DNA from: Entoloma clypeatum
Taxonomy: Eukaryota; Basidiomycota; Agaricomycetes; Agaricales; Entolomataceae
DNA: 64,000 bases
Reading direction: 5' to 3'
Assembly (NCBI GenBank): GCA_963565915.1
Contig: OY751485.1
Span: forward strand, 4,030,001-4,094,000
Shown: piece by piece, positions 41,789 to 53,501 of the stretch
Numbering within the stretch: position 1 is the stretch's first letter
Layout: each line of letters opens with the position of its first letter
Translations under genes and position numbers: made by a program
The notes under the pieces: model-generated
What the model was told of the DNA's origin: nothing
Seen by the model: the letters and a program-made list of their open reading frames with translations, nothing else
Databases searched by the model: none

Positions 41789-42848
41789 TCAAGCTCCAGC
41801 TACTCCATTGGCACCGACATCGCTCTCATCCTGGATCTGTATTTCTGTACATACCCAAACGATGATCTGCTTGATCGCCTGAGTGACTGCTTCCGTGCTA
41901 ATGGGCTGATTGACAGGCGGACAGTGCAAGAATAACACCTGAGTGTTTCTACGCTTCTCGTATGGCTTTGCGCTGCGTTTAGCCTCAGCCAATGAACAAT
42001 AATAGATGAAATCGCAGAGGTAATGGCCAGCGTCCATACTGCTATATATTTGCTGCAAATGGAATGAACTGGACGAGTTTTATCAGTGTCAAAAAAGATC
42101 ACGCACCTCAACGCCCGACCGTCTCAAGTCCTGCACGAGCCTTGTGACATCAACCTCTGTCATTATCTCTTCTGGAAAATTCTCATAGGCTGTGCCAAAT
42201 CCACGGGTCGGCCGGGCTGAAGTGTCGCCTGAAGTTTCGGGCATATCTAGCCCCAATCTTTCCCTTTCCATATGCTCTGCAATAGAAGGCCCGTCTGGTC
42301 TCCGGCTAAAATCCTTTGGCGATGAACGGGCGACAGGAGCAAGTTTTCCATCTGCGTCTTTCATCTGATACCCCAGCTTGTGTCCCTGACGCTCCATTCG
42401 AAGAGGGCCACGGCCAGCTACACCGACGTGGAAAATGAAATCGTAGCCAGATAGGGAAGCGGGAGGGGAGAGCGGTGCTTCGTGTTCGGGAAGTACTGGA
42501 GGCCGAGTATGTAGTTTGGGGACAATATCTAGAACTGCTTCATAGGAAACGGGAATCTCAAGAGCAGATATGTGGATGGGACGACTGGGACGGATTGTTG
42601 TCGATCTGGTACCTTCATCATCCGCGAGCGCTGGGGGTATGACGGTGTTGTGAAGAGGCTTTACGGCTAACCAAGATGGATTCACTGTGTAGTGATTGAA
42701 TGGCTAAGCTTGCGACAAGTTAGGATGGATTTTGGGTGTCGCTGTCAAGGTCACCGATGACCAGTCTACTCACACCGAAACCAGTAACCAGAACACGAAA
42801 AGCACCATCGATGCCATGCGTCTCGGGATCAGTAGGTAAAGCAGGCAT
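41789..42848 (-). CDS. pyroglutamyl-peptidase I-like cysteine peptidase (family C15)
   Basis: Removes N-terminal pyroglutamate from peptides. Start MPALPTDPETHGIDGAFRV at 42848, then LVTGFG and, after an intron, PFNHYTVNPSWLA, a typical C15 opening. The core has FIFHVGVAGRG and an intact nucleophile motif, DAGHYLCDFIYYCSL (about 42020), with Cys in YLC, and the histidine motif LFLHCPP (about 41935). It is longer than bacterial enzymes because of a Pro/Arg-rich insertion (about 42140-42330). Stop TGA at 41789. The terminal tail EIQIQDESDVGANG is not conserved in the family as I know it. Confidence 0.85.
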
Positions 42849-42906
42849 TGGTGTGGTGAGGGACAAGACAGAACATTGATCGCAAAGCCATCTTCACCCC
42901 CTCATC

Positions 42907-45060
42907 TCACGCTCGGGCCACTTGGCAAGAGCTTCGACCCTCCCACTCATGGCCATCATTGACAGCAGTCTCCCATCGTCTCAATGCATCTTCGTCCCAC
43001 AGTTTACCTGACATATCACCTGGCTCTTTTAAGTACTTCTCTCCCTCGATTTGCGCAGGGAGATAGGTATTATGAACGGGGTGTCTGAGGGAATGATGAA
43101 TCAGTCATAATAGATCTTTGCAAGGCACACACACTGACATGTAATTGGGATTATAACAATATGACTTTCCATAACCCAGTTCCTTCATCAATCCGGTAGG
43201 CGCATTTCGCATTGGCAGCGGCACTGGAATCGTCAAATACAACTTAGCCGCAGCTTCCGCCAGTTGATATGCTTCGTATGCCCGCGTGGATTTGGGTGCC
43301 TCGGAGAGGTATGCAACTATGTGAGCGAGGTTGATCCGACACTCAGGCATACCAATGGTCTGACAAGCTTGTAAAGCGGCCATTGCCTGATCTGAGCTTT
43401 AGTAGTTGTTCTCATAGTATGCAAAGTTGGATTTACTGACGAGGGGGAGGGCATGTTGATCAGCCAAGCCAATGTCTTCACTGGCACAGACAACCATACG
43501 ACGAGCAATATACAAAGGGTCTTCCCCCGCGGTAAGCATTCGCGCGAGCCAATACATCGCAGCGCTTCCTTGACTTCCTCGGACGCTCTTGTGAAGTGCA
43601 GATATCATGTCGTAATGAGCCTCTCCAGTGCGGTCGTAGGACGCGGAAACCGATTTCTTGAGTGCACTTAACAGTGTTGCTTCGTTGCTATTGGACGGCG
43701 ATTTGAGAACAAGTTCAAGCAGAGATAAGGCAATCCGAGCATCGCCAGCTGCAAGCGAAATAATACTCGACAGGATCTTCGATGTTAGTTGGGGTGAGGT
43801 TGAGCAGGGAAAATCGTCAGGACTCGAATATGGTGTCTGTAACCCTTGCGGGCATTTTGACTCTGGCTTGGTATTGGGGCATGGTTTCACATCGACGTCC
43901 GTTGTGTTCCCGACGCGTATGATTGCGTTGAACAGAATTGTCTTGATAGCGTCATCGGTGAGGCGGTCAAGAACATACACTCTACTGAGTTGAAAATATG
44001 ATGACAGTCAGCCACTAGAGACTCACCTACAACGACTCAGCAATGCTCCCGTAAGTTTGAATGACGGATTTTCTGTCGTGGCACCCACAAGCTGTGGATT
44101 TAATCGGTTTTATGCGAGGCGCAAGTTACGGAATGAACCAACTTGTATATGCCCTTGCTCAACATAAGGTAAGAAGATATCCTTGAGGAATCACGTCACC
44201 GCGTCGCGGGCAGATCTTCTCCCGCAGAGTAAAATACCTACCTGCTGTGCCCTGTTGAAGCGATGGATTTCGTCCAAAAACAACACCGTTTTGCTTGAAG
44301 GAAAGAGATTGAAATCAGGTTCTGGGAGGATCTGCAGTCACATACCGAGCGGCGAGGGCAAGGGTGTTCTTGGCTTCTTCAAGAACAGTCCTAACTTCAT
44401 TTATACCTACAGCTGTCGCACTAAGCTCTCTGAACAAAGCATTACTCTCTTTTGCTAGAAGTCTCGCCAATGTAGTCTTGCCACAACTGCGATAAAGAGG
44501 GGTGGTGTGTTAAAGGGATTCCTGTATATCATATCACGCTGAAGAACAGCTCACCCAGGTGGTCCCCAGAAAATTATCGACCCGAACGACCCTCCGCTGG
44601 CTATGGTCTTCATGAGCAGCGAGTCCGGGCCTGTTAGATGGTATTGCCCAACGAACTGGGACAGAGCAACAGGGCGCAGTCTTTCTGCCAGCGGTGCTGC
44701 TTGTTCCAGGTTCGCAAGCTTGCTCCGTTTCATGGGACGCGAGGTATTTCCGTCCAAAGTCGAATCATTGCGTGTTGGCGTGTGGGATGATGCTCCAGAT
44801 TCGGAAGATGTGCGTTTATGTCCTTGGTAGAATATTGGGGCCATTGGGGAGGCTATCGTCGTCGTCTTCGGGCCGTCTCTGGGTTCTGGTGGTACAAGTA
44901 TCAACTTGCTCGACTGTCGTACCGAGCAGTCCATGTGCTTGATACACGAGCTATCGATATGTTCATTGATCACGCGTTCAGAAACCACATTCGAACATAT
45001 CGGGCTTCGCGGATCACGTCAAGGAAGTGGTTTAAGAGCGCCAATTGAACGCGTACCATG
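42907..45060 (-). CDS. MGS1: WRNIP1/Mgs1-type AAA+ ATPase with UBZ zinc finger
   Basis: Replication-linked ATPase of DNA damage tolerance; the family binds ubiquitinated PCNA. A 49-bp intron (about 45006-45054) brings [22 protein letters not shown] together, a UBZ4-like finger. Then [19 protein letters not shown] and Walker A split by an intron (IIFWGPPG / [14 protein letters not shown]). Walker B is [15 protein letters not shown] (about 44280) and sensor 1 is GATTENPSF. The C-terminal region has [43 protein letters not shown] and [12 protein letters not shown]. Stop TGA at 42907. No in-frame ATG was found in the first exon near 45060, so the 5' end is unresolved. Confidence 0.9.
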
Positions 45061-45242
45061 TCACTGGAATAATTCGAAAGCAAAGGTAGAATAAGATTAG
45101 AAAATGGGATGTAGAAATAGCAGAAAAAGGACCTGGCTTGAACATGATGTGGCTGGGGGTATAGGTATAAGGATTACGTACGTGTCACAAAGACATAAAT
45201 AGAGTTCATTATAGGTCATGTCATGGCAAGGCTTGCATGTCG

Positions 45243-46054
45243 TTAATAAAGCCCAGGAATCAACTTGTACGGCACCCTCTTTTTCCACTCGGTCCACTCG
45301 TTGCCAAATGTTTCCCACAGTACCTCATCTTCTTTTGACATTCGTGACATTAATCCGGTCGTGATGAGCGACATCAAGCTCACGTACAGCCCTGTGGCCG
45401 CTTGCCCTATCCTCGTCCTTAGAGGGCCACATTCTCGCACCCATGAGCCCTGAAAAATTCAGGTGAATCGATCTTTGAGGAAATTCTGCGTGGGAGACAT
45501 ACCGAGCCTGCATGCCAGCAGAGGATGCCTACAACCGTAAGCACGACACCGGTATAGGCCGGGTGACGGACAATGGAGTAGGGGCCGCTGGTGATGAGGC
45601 GATGGTCCTTCCGGATGGTCATTTCGAACGTGAACAGCCGTCCCAACTCGCGGTAACATCTGTATCGGATTAATCCACCTAAGCCTGTCAGGAAAGTGCC
45701 TGCCAGGAAAAGGGGAGACAATCGAATCCTTTCCGCACTTCCTTGCACAACCAATGTGGAGAGAATCTCTTGCGACATCTTCAGATGAGGTGCGTGGTAG
45801 GCCACGATCACTGCGCTCTCTGCCACCGCGGCTGCCCAACATATGGTCTATGACGGAATTAACATTTTATCAAGAAATGGGCAGGAAACCGAACGTACTT
45901 TGACGATGAGTGGTCCGGATCGCTGTTTCATGAACCCTTCCATGGTATTCCATATTTCCTTGTCGTCAATGGATGGAGGGGGTTGTGGCGAGGTCGCCGC
46001 GATGTGCAGACCGACCATGGCAACTAATATACAAGGAACTTTACACAGAGCCAT
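45243..46054 (-). CDS. isoprenylcysteine carboxyl methyltransferase-like membrane enzyme
   Basis: A member of the ICMT/PEMT membrane methyltransferase fold. Start MALCKVPCILVAMVGLHIA at 46054 is a hydrophobic segment. After an intron (about 45845-45897) comes TICWAAAVAESAVIVAYHAP. Further helices include LFLAGTFLTGLGGLIRYRCY. The S-adenosylmethionine-binding signature is RLITSGPYSIVRHPAYTGVVL (shown in two parts: LITSGPYSIVRHPAY, TGVVL). After a second intron, GLMSRMSKEDEVLWETFGNEW and PYKLIPGLY end at 45243. Ste14 in yeast methylates prenylated a-factor and Ras; basidiomycetes usually have several paralogues, so the substrate here is open. Confidence 0.85.
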
Positions 46055-46138
46055 TAAAAAAATAGACGATGTTACACGTATATCAGATGCGAGGTTCCAC
46101 CGATTGAACTCACCCTTATACTTATGCTATTTGTTTTA

Positions 46139-46809
46139 CTATGGGTGACCGGGTGTTGCAAAACTTTTTAAAGAGGGCTTATCGTGCTACATCCACTGCC
46201 TCAAATGACTTGATTCTTTTACCGTCGTACAGCCTGGCTTTCTGGCTTTAATTGTCTCCACTTGATCTTGAGGATATGTGGCAAGGAAAAATAACTGGAG
46301 CGGGAGGAAATTGGCACACCATTTTCACTAGGTTGTGCAAAATATGTCACACTCGGGTCACATCACAATTTACGTCTCCGCCCTGCAGAGCCTCCTGCCT
46401 CTTTGGGGGAGGTCCTGTCGGAGTTCGAACCATACGACGCTCGATGAGTTTTGTTGTCACGCTCAAGATTCGACGAGTGTCCACGTCTTGTATACCTCAT
46501 GTTTCTGTCCCGGAGAAATTGTTTTAAGGATGGATAACAATAAAACATATCATATCCCGAAGGATGAAGGTGCCCGCTCAAACATCAATTTTACCAAGAT
46601 AGAACAAGCTCGAAAATCGTGGTTTTTCATGGTTTTTCAGCTCTGATTTCATTGAGGGACAGGAATGTCATGTTTCGAAGTTACAGTGGTCTCCTAAAGT
46701 GCCTAAAGATTCCCGATCTATGAGACATCAGTTGCTCAAGATGCGGGAATGCGCCCATCGGAGAAATTTTGCATAACTAGGTGATTTTGCAACACCCGGT
46801 CACCCATAG
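46139..46809. mobile_element. MITE with 25-bp perfect terminal inverted repeats and TA target duplication
   Basis: The left end starts CTATGGGTGACCGGGTGTTG (46139) and its inverse ends at 46809; 25 bases match perfectly. A TA dinucleotide flanks each side (46137-46138, 46810-46811), as for Tc1/mariner elements. At 671 bp it has no transposase frame, so it depends on a relative elsewhere. It lies 84 bp upstream of the ICMT-like start codon. Confidence 0.9.
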
Positions 46810-46811
46810 TA

Positions 46812-47336
46812 TGCCATGGGGGATGAGTAAATCAGGTACATCCGGAATTGATTGGGACTGGGATCGACATCAGGCGTAAGAACTTGAGCTTGGATTAAGC
46901 CTCATGATGGACACTTCGGAGGCTCGGGCGCCGCATTATCTGGACCAGATCCGAAAGCCACTAATTGCGCATGCGATCGAACTTTCGAAGCCATAGCCTA
47001 GATGTGGCTCATGGGGAATAGCAAGTAGTAGGGTGATGACTTGAAGGCATCAACACCACATAATACCAGGATTACACCTTTGAGTAGACCTTGTGATCTC
47101 AGTTCATTCAAGTGGCATTCAAATTTGGCACTATGGTAGATCGGACAGATCATCAACCAGTCTTGGTATGCTTTTGAAATGCTTATGAATTATGAATGGT
47201 GACGCAAAGCGGATTCAAGCTGGTGCATAATCACCCAATTACTTGCGTGGTTAACGTCTGTCATTCACGATCGATATGAGCGGCTCTACTATGAAACCCC
47301 ATGGAAATGTCTATATGGATTCTGAAAGGGAGGGGC
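46812..47336. other. intergenic, nothing recognisable
   Basis: Between the MITE and the 3' end of ATP5. No open frame of note. Confidence 0.5.
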
Positions 47337-48054
47337 TCAGTTGAGGGTCGGGGCACAAGGACTTAAAGATTGCATACGTTGAAGGACATTGTTGAGTTTA
47401 GTCACTCGGGATTGCACACTCAAGTCAATGGTTTGGTCTCCAAAGTCAACAACGATGCCACCAAGTACGGAGGGGTTCACCTGAAGTGAGTTAGCTGTAG
47501 TGGTGAGAAAAGAGTCCCAGAGAGGAAAGGACCTTGTTGATAATCTTGAGAAGCTTTGCTTTCTGTCCAGCCTGCGATTGCTTGAGAGAGGTCTCCAGAC
47601 GTGATAGAATGTCTTTGGCGAGGGGGGTTGCAGACGTGACGACAACATTCAGCTCTCCTCGGTATTGCGAGACCAGCTCGTTGAAGCCCTCGATGACCTG
47701 TTCTGTCTCACCGAGTCTGCCATTCTCAGAGAGAACGGAGAGGAGGTTTTTTGTGATGTCGGCGAGGGGTTCCTTCCTCGTGGCCTCGAGCTTGGAGAAG
47801 AATAGGGCGAGAGCTGCACTGCGTTCGTGTGCGGAGAGAGTGGGATTGTGGAGGAAAGAGCTTATTTCGGGCTGCTGGGTGATGGACTTGAAGATGTTGG
47901 TGAGATCTGTATGGACCTTGGTGAGGGACTGGGGGGATTTTTTGAGAGCAGCGCCGTAAACAGCTTTGGAGTACTTGAGCGCGATGGCGGAGGCGGCGCG
48001 TCGACCGAGGCCGGGGGTAGAGGCAACGGTGCGGGCAGCGACAGAGAGCAACAT
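47337..48054 (-). CDS. ATP5: mitochondrial ATP synthase OSCP subunit
   Basis: Peripheral-stalk subunit joining F1 to the stator. Start MLLSVAARTVASTPGLGRRA at 48054 is a mitochondrial presequence rich in Arg and Ala. The body shows YSKAVYGAALKKS, FLHNPTLSAHERSAAL, LLSVLSENGRL and VVVTSATPLAKD. A 52-bp intron (about 47479-47530) joins LLKIINK to VNPSVLGGIVVDFGDQTIDL, the conserved OSCP end, then RVTKLNNVLQ. Stop TGA at 47337. About 230 residues, normal for the family. Confidence 0.95.
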
Positions 48055-48366
48055 GGGTGGAGCGTGCTGAATGACCAGAAAACTTGGTCAAGTGTCGGAC
48101 TATGCCGGGTGGCGCCACGTGAGCGCGCGAGCACGTGGAGGAGGAAACATGGCGATGCAGATGCGACGGCGGCCAGAATCAAATGCGTCACTCCTCGTCG
48201 TTGTCTGCTTCGGCCAGCACTCCAGACAGTGTACAGTGAGCATTCCGTCGACGCTCCCCCCGCCCAGCGCAAAACAAAGAGAACAATAACATCCGGTATC
48301 TATCCGTTTTCCGAACAATGGCCTACTCTTATATTAATGTCGATTTAGCACCTCTTTTGAAACGCC

Positions 48367-50526
48367 ATGTTCGTTCTCGCCCGGTTGCGAGCAATCGCTC
48401 TCTTCTCTCTTCTCTGTTTATCATCCTTTTCCTATTCACGCGAGGACTCGTTATGTGCGCGTCGATCCTGTTGCTCTCTGCCCTCACCTCACTCACGTTG
48501 CCACCCAGTCACTTCATCGGTCACTTACTGCCATCCTCCCGAAACTCTTCTCGTCCAGAAGTTCGAGGTCGCTTACTTCCCAGCAAATCAATCGGTTGCC
48601 TTCAACATTTCCGCCGCCAGTGTTGTACGTTGCGACAATTGCATCCTGCGGTTCGTTTTCACATGCCCTTTCTTCTTCCAGGAGCCCAATGTCAGCGTAA
48701 CAGCCAACTTGCTCCTCAATGTCTATGGCATGCATCCCGTCAACATTACCATCGACCTTTGCAGCATTCTCGGCGGTGCCCTCTGTCCCCTTCCCATGTA
48801 CAATTTTACCGGTGCAGATTCGATAACCCTGCCGTCCTCCATTGCCGTTGTCCACAAGATACCTAAGGTTGCATTTAAAATACCTGACCTCGAGGGATAT
48901 GTTCAGCTTCTTCTCACTGAAACTAGCACCAGCGACATCAAAGCTTGTATCCAAGCCACCCTCTCCAACGGTCGGTCCGCCCGCCAGCCCGCAGTCGAAT
49001 GGGTGACTGGTGGTATTGCCTTGGGCAGCCTGCTCTCTGCCATCTGGCTTTCCTTCTCACCCGACGCCACCTTCTTGTTCAGGATGCTAGATCTCCTTCA
49101 CCTCTATCAATTCATCGCCACGACCTCCTTCTTGAGTCTCAATTATCCTTCCATCTATCGTGCATTCACCCTCAATTTTGCTTGGGCCATTGGTCTATTT
49201 GTCACATCGCCCCCATCCACACTTCAGCACTCTATCGATCGAATGCGTCAATTAACCCATGGCAGGCTGGCTTACTCCACCTCCGCTGCAGCAGTTGGTT
49301 TTGTAAACCGCAAATTAAGCCCGTACAATGCTGACATCTTCAATGCAATTGCATCTTCGTCAGTCCAGGACTCGACAGCGGGCTTCATATTTGAATCTCG
49401 ATCCCACCTCTTCCATCGAGCCCCGGCTGCGGCAGGGGTTCAGACAGTGACACCGACCTCTCAGAATATTTTGCAAGCTGGTTTTCCGATCTATGTCAAT
49501 TCTATTCGTATCCCCACCGCCAATGCTTTTATGACGCTATTTTTGTGTGCCCTTTTTCTTCTTGCCAGCGTACTGGGAGCCTTTATTTTGGCACGCGTCT
49601 TCTTCTCATTGAATAATCTGTTGCGCGCAAGACAGCAGGATCCAAGAATTCAACCCACATCTCAATATTGGGCATCCGCCCAGGCTTGGAGCATCCGACT
49701 GGTGACATTTTTTAACCTCGAGGGAGACCTGAACTAATAGCTCTTCATGCAGGGTCTTTTCCTACTGCCACCCGTGACCATCCTCTCCTTCTATCAATGG
49801 ACTCTTCGGGATTCTTGGCTTGCCATCCTTCTCTCCGTCATCCTTTTCCTAGCAACAGTCTCGCTTGTCCTTTATCCCACTCTCATTACTCTACATCTCG
49901 CCTACCGCGCCGGCAGCACTGCTTTATTCTCCGATGCACGCCATCTCGCTTCCAACGGGCCTTTGTATGCTCAATACCGCCCTCAACGCTTCTATTTCTT
50001 CCTTCCCCTCCTTTCTGCGTCTATCTTGAGAGCAGTCTTCATCGCTTTCGCCAAAGCAAGTGGCGAGGCCCAGATCGCTCTAATGGTAATTTTGGAGGGA
50101 TTAATCGTGATATCATACCTTATCCTTCGTCCAAGCAAGACGACAGGTGGCGATGTTTTCCCCGCTTTCTTGGCAGTCATCCGACTGATCTGTGCCAGTC
50201 TCATGGTCGCATTCATCCAACATCTCAATGTAAATCCGATCCCTCGCGTCGTCATCGGGGTTGTCATAGCTGTTATCCTTTCAGTTACGCTTCTGATAAC
50301 CTACCTCAACCTCCTCTTTAGCATTCATCGACTTTGGACATATTCGACATACACGGCGCCTCAGCGGTCTGCATATGAGTTGATGGTGGAGATGGAGCAG
50401 TGCGCGACCACGTCAAATCTATCGCACCATATTGAACAGCCAATCGACCCCACTCCAGAACGGAGTGTACCTCTAGAACCCCAAATCCTTCATCCGTATC
50501 CGACGACTCCTACGGACACTGAGTGA
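48367..50526 (+). CDS. TRP/FLC-like ion channel family membrane protein with ML-like luminal domain
   Basis: Start MFVLARLRAIALFSLLCLSS is a signal peptide. The N-terminal luminal domain has Cys pairs and N-glycosylation sites (NQSVAFNIS, NVSVT, NITIDLC, NFTG), matching the ML-like domain of fungal Flc/Pkd2-type proteins; an intron at about 48622-48680 lies within it. Several membrane helices follow from about 49010 (TGGIALGSLLSAIWLSF, AFMTLFLCALFLLASVLGAF). An intron ending at 49751 joins SIRL to GLFLLPPVTILSFYQW. The last helices are WLAILLSVILFLATVSLVLY and VVIGVVIAVILSVTLLITYL. The cytosolic tail is Pro-rich. Yeast relatives act in flavin/haem transport at the ER and calcium homeostasis; the role here is inferred. 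Confidence 0.85.
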
Positions 50527-50802
50527 CGGAGTGCTTACAGTAGAGACTCGGGAACCTTGACCCTGGGGTCACTTACATCCGGCAGATCGTCGTTCTCGCC
50601 ACTCAGTTCTCCCACTGACCGCGCTTCGCCTGAGCACCACTCATCTCATCTGTCTCAGTTTCTCTAATGACGAGTTGTTTACTAGATCTCGAGTTTCTCA
50701 ACACGGACATCATCCGTAGATAGAATTAGCATACATCTTTTGCATTCGGACGTTGTAGCACAGAAGCTGTAAATTTGTGGAATCACTTTCTCCTTTCTCA
50801 CT

Positions 50803-51509
50803 ATGTTAGCCCGAATCAATTTGAGGCTAACGTCGAGAAACGCTTCCACCTCCACCAAAGCACGGAATTCATTCCCTTTCCCAAAAAAAAACCATCCGAC
50901 CCCTCATCAGATCTTTCATCTCCCACCAAATGCGTCCGACGCCGACATAAAAGCGCGATGTAAGCACGTCCTACGCCGTCCCGACGAAGAGTTGCATTGG
51001 TTTAACTACACTCCAGATTTCGACCTCGTCCGAATATATCATCCGGACAAGGTGGGGGTTTCCGTATCACCAGACGTGGCTCATGCACAATTTCAATCCA
51101 TAACGGCTGCATACGACGCTCTGCGCAACAAGGCAACCGCCCCCGAATCATCATTCAGTTCCTCGTCATCATCCCCAGATAGTCGCTATTCTGCTGCTGC
51201 TGCGTACGCACGTTCGAGAAGAAAGGAGCTTTACTCCAGAGGTGATGACCGGTGGAAGGATCGCATGATGCTCGTAGGTATCGTCGCGGTAAGTCCGCGT
51301 ATCCACGTCCTACCAAGTTTAATCCCAGGTAATCGCCGCAGACCATTGCTGTCTTGGTAACACAAACATTCACGACACGACGGCAGGCTCTCGCTGAAGC
51401 TGCAGCACGTAACCGACATCCAGACGCAACAGGAAGCAAAGGCAGACAGACACCGATTGCCCTCGACTCACTCCATGAGGATGACTCTGACAGACGATTG
51501 AGTGACTAA
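50803..51509 (+). CDS. J-domain (DnaJ-like) protein, probably mitochondrial
   Basis: The N-terminus MLARINLRLTSRNASTSTKA looks like a mitochondrial targeting peptide. The J domain reads TPHQIFHLPPNASDADIKAR, then after an intron of about 60 bp (50959-51018) YFDLVRIYHPDK with the invariant HPD, then AHAQFQSITAAYDALRN. A Ser-rich linker and a basic KDRMMLVGIVA lead, after an intron ending near 51342, to a hydrophobic stretch, TIAVLVTQTF. The acidic C-terminus ends DRRLSD with TAA at 51507. It should stimulate an Hsp70, possibly membrane-anchored. Confidence 0.85.
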
Positions 51510-51858
51510 AGAGATAAGTTATTGAACTGTTATACACGAGGTTTAGAATGGATCCAGAAAAAATGAAGAGAATTATCCTATGTACTAGTAAGTAGTGCTC
51601 CGTACTCTGCAGACGGATCACTCCCATTTCGTTCTTCAGATTTCGTTGACATTTCGGCGACACACAGTGATCTTATATTAATAGTTTTGTGACATATGTA
51701 TAAAAACCTTCGTGTACTTCCTCTTCTTGGAACAAGATAGATCCCTCTCTCTCTCTTCCACCGCACACCCTCTGTGTCCGATCCCGACCGACCAGTCCCT
51801 CTGCTTCTCTGGAGACGATTCTCGCGACCGCCTGCTCCGGTTCGCACCTCCACACCTA

Positions 51859-53253
51859 TCAGAAGTATAATCCTGTCCAGCCTCTCGATTTGACAAATAT
51901 TTCATCTCCACCATCCTTGTCCCCTCTCCAGTGCGTCCATTTAGAATCATTGACGCCGTCTGCCCTATTGGTGGATTTCGGGAATGATTCAAGTCCGGTA
52001 GCGCTGTATCGGTTCGATGCCAGCTCGATACGGCCGTTGAACTCAGCTTCACTATACATGAGATACACGTCTGCATTCCTCGATGACATATGAATGTTAT
52101 GGATTGGGCGCTTGAAAGCCTTAGGCCTGATATAGGATACGTCCGTCCTTCCTGCACCTGTGGTCGTCCTAAAGGAGGCGGGCGAGGAAGACTCAGGATC
52201 GACAGCTTCCATAGGATGGACGCGGACATCGGTGACACCATCTCCGCGCTGCGTAGTAATCGTCGTGGTATCGAGGACCGCGACGTCCCCAACGATCCAG
52301 CCTCGGAAAACCTCCAGCGCCATTTTCTTGGCGCGAATCCGCATGTTGGGAAGAATCATAGTGTTCTTGTTCATAGAAAACATAGTCACGTAGAAGTCAT
52401 CCAATACCACATCAGCTTTCTGGTCGAACTGAAGGTGCATGGTCGTATGCGATGCAATGCTGAGCTTTTTCAGACGCGGAGGAACGTAAATTTTGATGTC
52501 GAATCGCATGCAAGTAGAGGACGAAGAGTTGAATAGAGGAGTAGTAATCATCAACCGACTATTGCCGACGGTATCGTCAGGATAACGGATGTGTACATTT
52601 TCCAGCAGTGCCTCGTCATTGGTCCGGAGTGTCATTTCATACACGACATCGTCGGATCCAGGTACCCCTTGAGCAACAGTGAAAGTTCCAGCAGCGCTTC
52701 CACGAATGTCGAATGCGTGCTCTTGCCCGGGGGACATTGGCGCGAAGAAGACAACAGAGGATTGGTTGTAGATAAAAGGAGCGGCAAGGCATCCAAGGGA
52801 GCTGTTGAATGCTGGCACTAACTTGAAGCCATTGGAAGAATCCTGGAAGGATAAAGATTTGAGCAAGGACGCCACTGATTGATGCGACAGGACAAACAGC
52901 AAGCGCCCACCGCAGAAGTTTGAAAGCATTCCATAGAATCAGCGCAGCAACAACGATCCCAATAACCTTCCAGAAGACCAAACACCTACGAGCACAGGAT
53001 GAAGGGCATAGACAGAGAGCAAACACCGCATCACCCACCTGGTTCCACAGCATCGGACCCGCTTTCTTTTGGTCTCAGGAATCGTTAGCTCGGTTTCGAG
53101 CAAACCCACGCTCGCCTCGTCGTCCGCAGCCTCGAATCTGTACGTTGAGGGATTCGTAAGCGCGGCTTTTCCTTCCTCTTCGGTGGAAACAGGTTTGTCT
53201 AATGGGGCGTGGGCGTCGGACGGTCTGCGCCGAGTGTGATGACAACGACTCAC
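51859..53253 (-). CDS. uncharacterised single-pass membrane protein
   Basis: Reading leftwards from about 53253: a basic/acidic cytosolic segment (DAHAPLDKPVSTEEE, ETELTIPETKRKRVRCC), one strong membrane helix (VFWKVIGIVVAALILWNAF, about 52960-52900), and after a splice a long beta-rich part from 52870. That part has repeating strand patterns (VVYEMTLRTNDEALLENV, ADVVLDDFYVTMFS, VGDVAVLDTTTITTQ, NADVYLMYSEAEFNGRIELA), reminiscent of adhesin-like beta-helix folds in bacterial DUF4097 proteins and basidiomycete surface proteins. I cannot assign a function. The initiator Met was not resolved; candidates lie at 53264 and upstream. Stop at 51859. Confidence 0.65.
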
Positions 53254-53501
53254 ATTGAACAGTCATTGCTGCGCCGACCCTATCAAAGAAAGACGGGATC
53301 GACATGAGGGAAATGTAAAAGAAACAAGGAACTAACTTGGGAAGGGCGGCGAGCAACTTTAATACAGCATTGACCTTACCCGCGGTTAGATCGGCAGGTA
53401 TACAAGATTCCTGTCACTAACGTGTCAATCACTCCGATGGCTCGGGAGCAGTTTCAAGGTACTCTCTATCGCATCATCATCAACTACACAGGTACGAGTA
53501 T

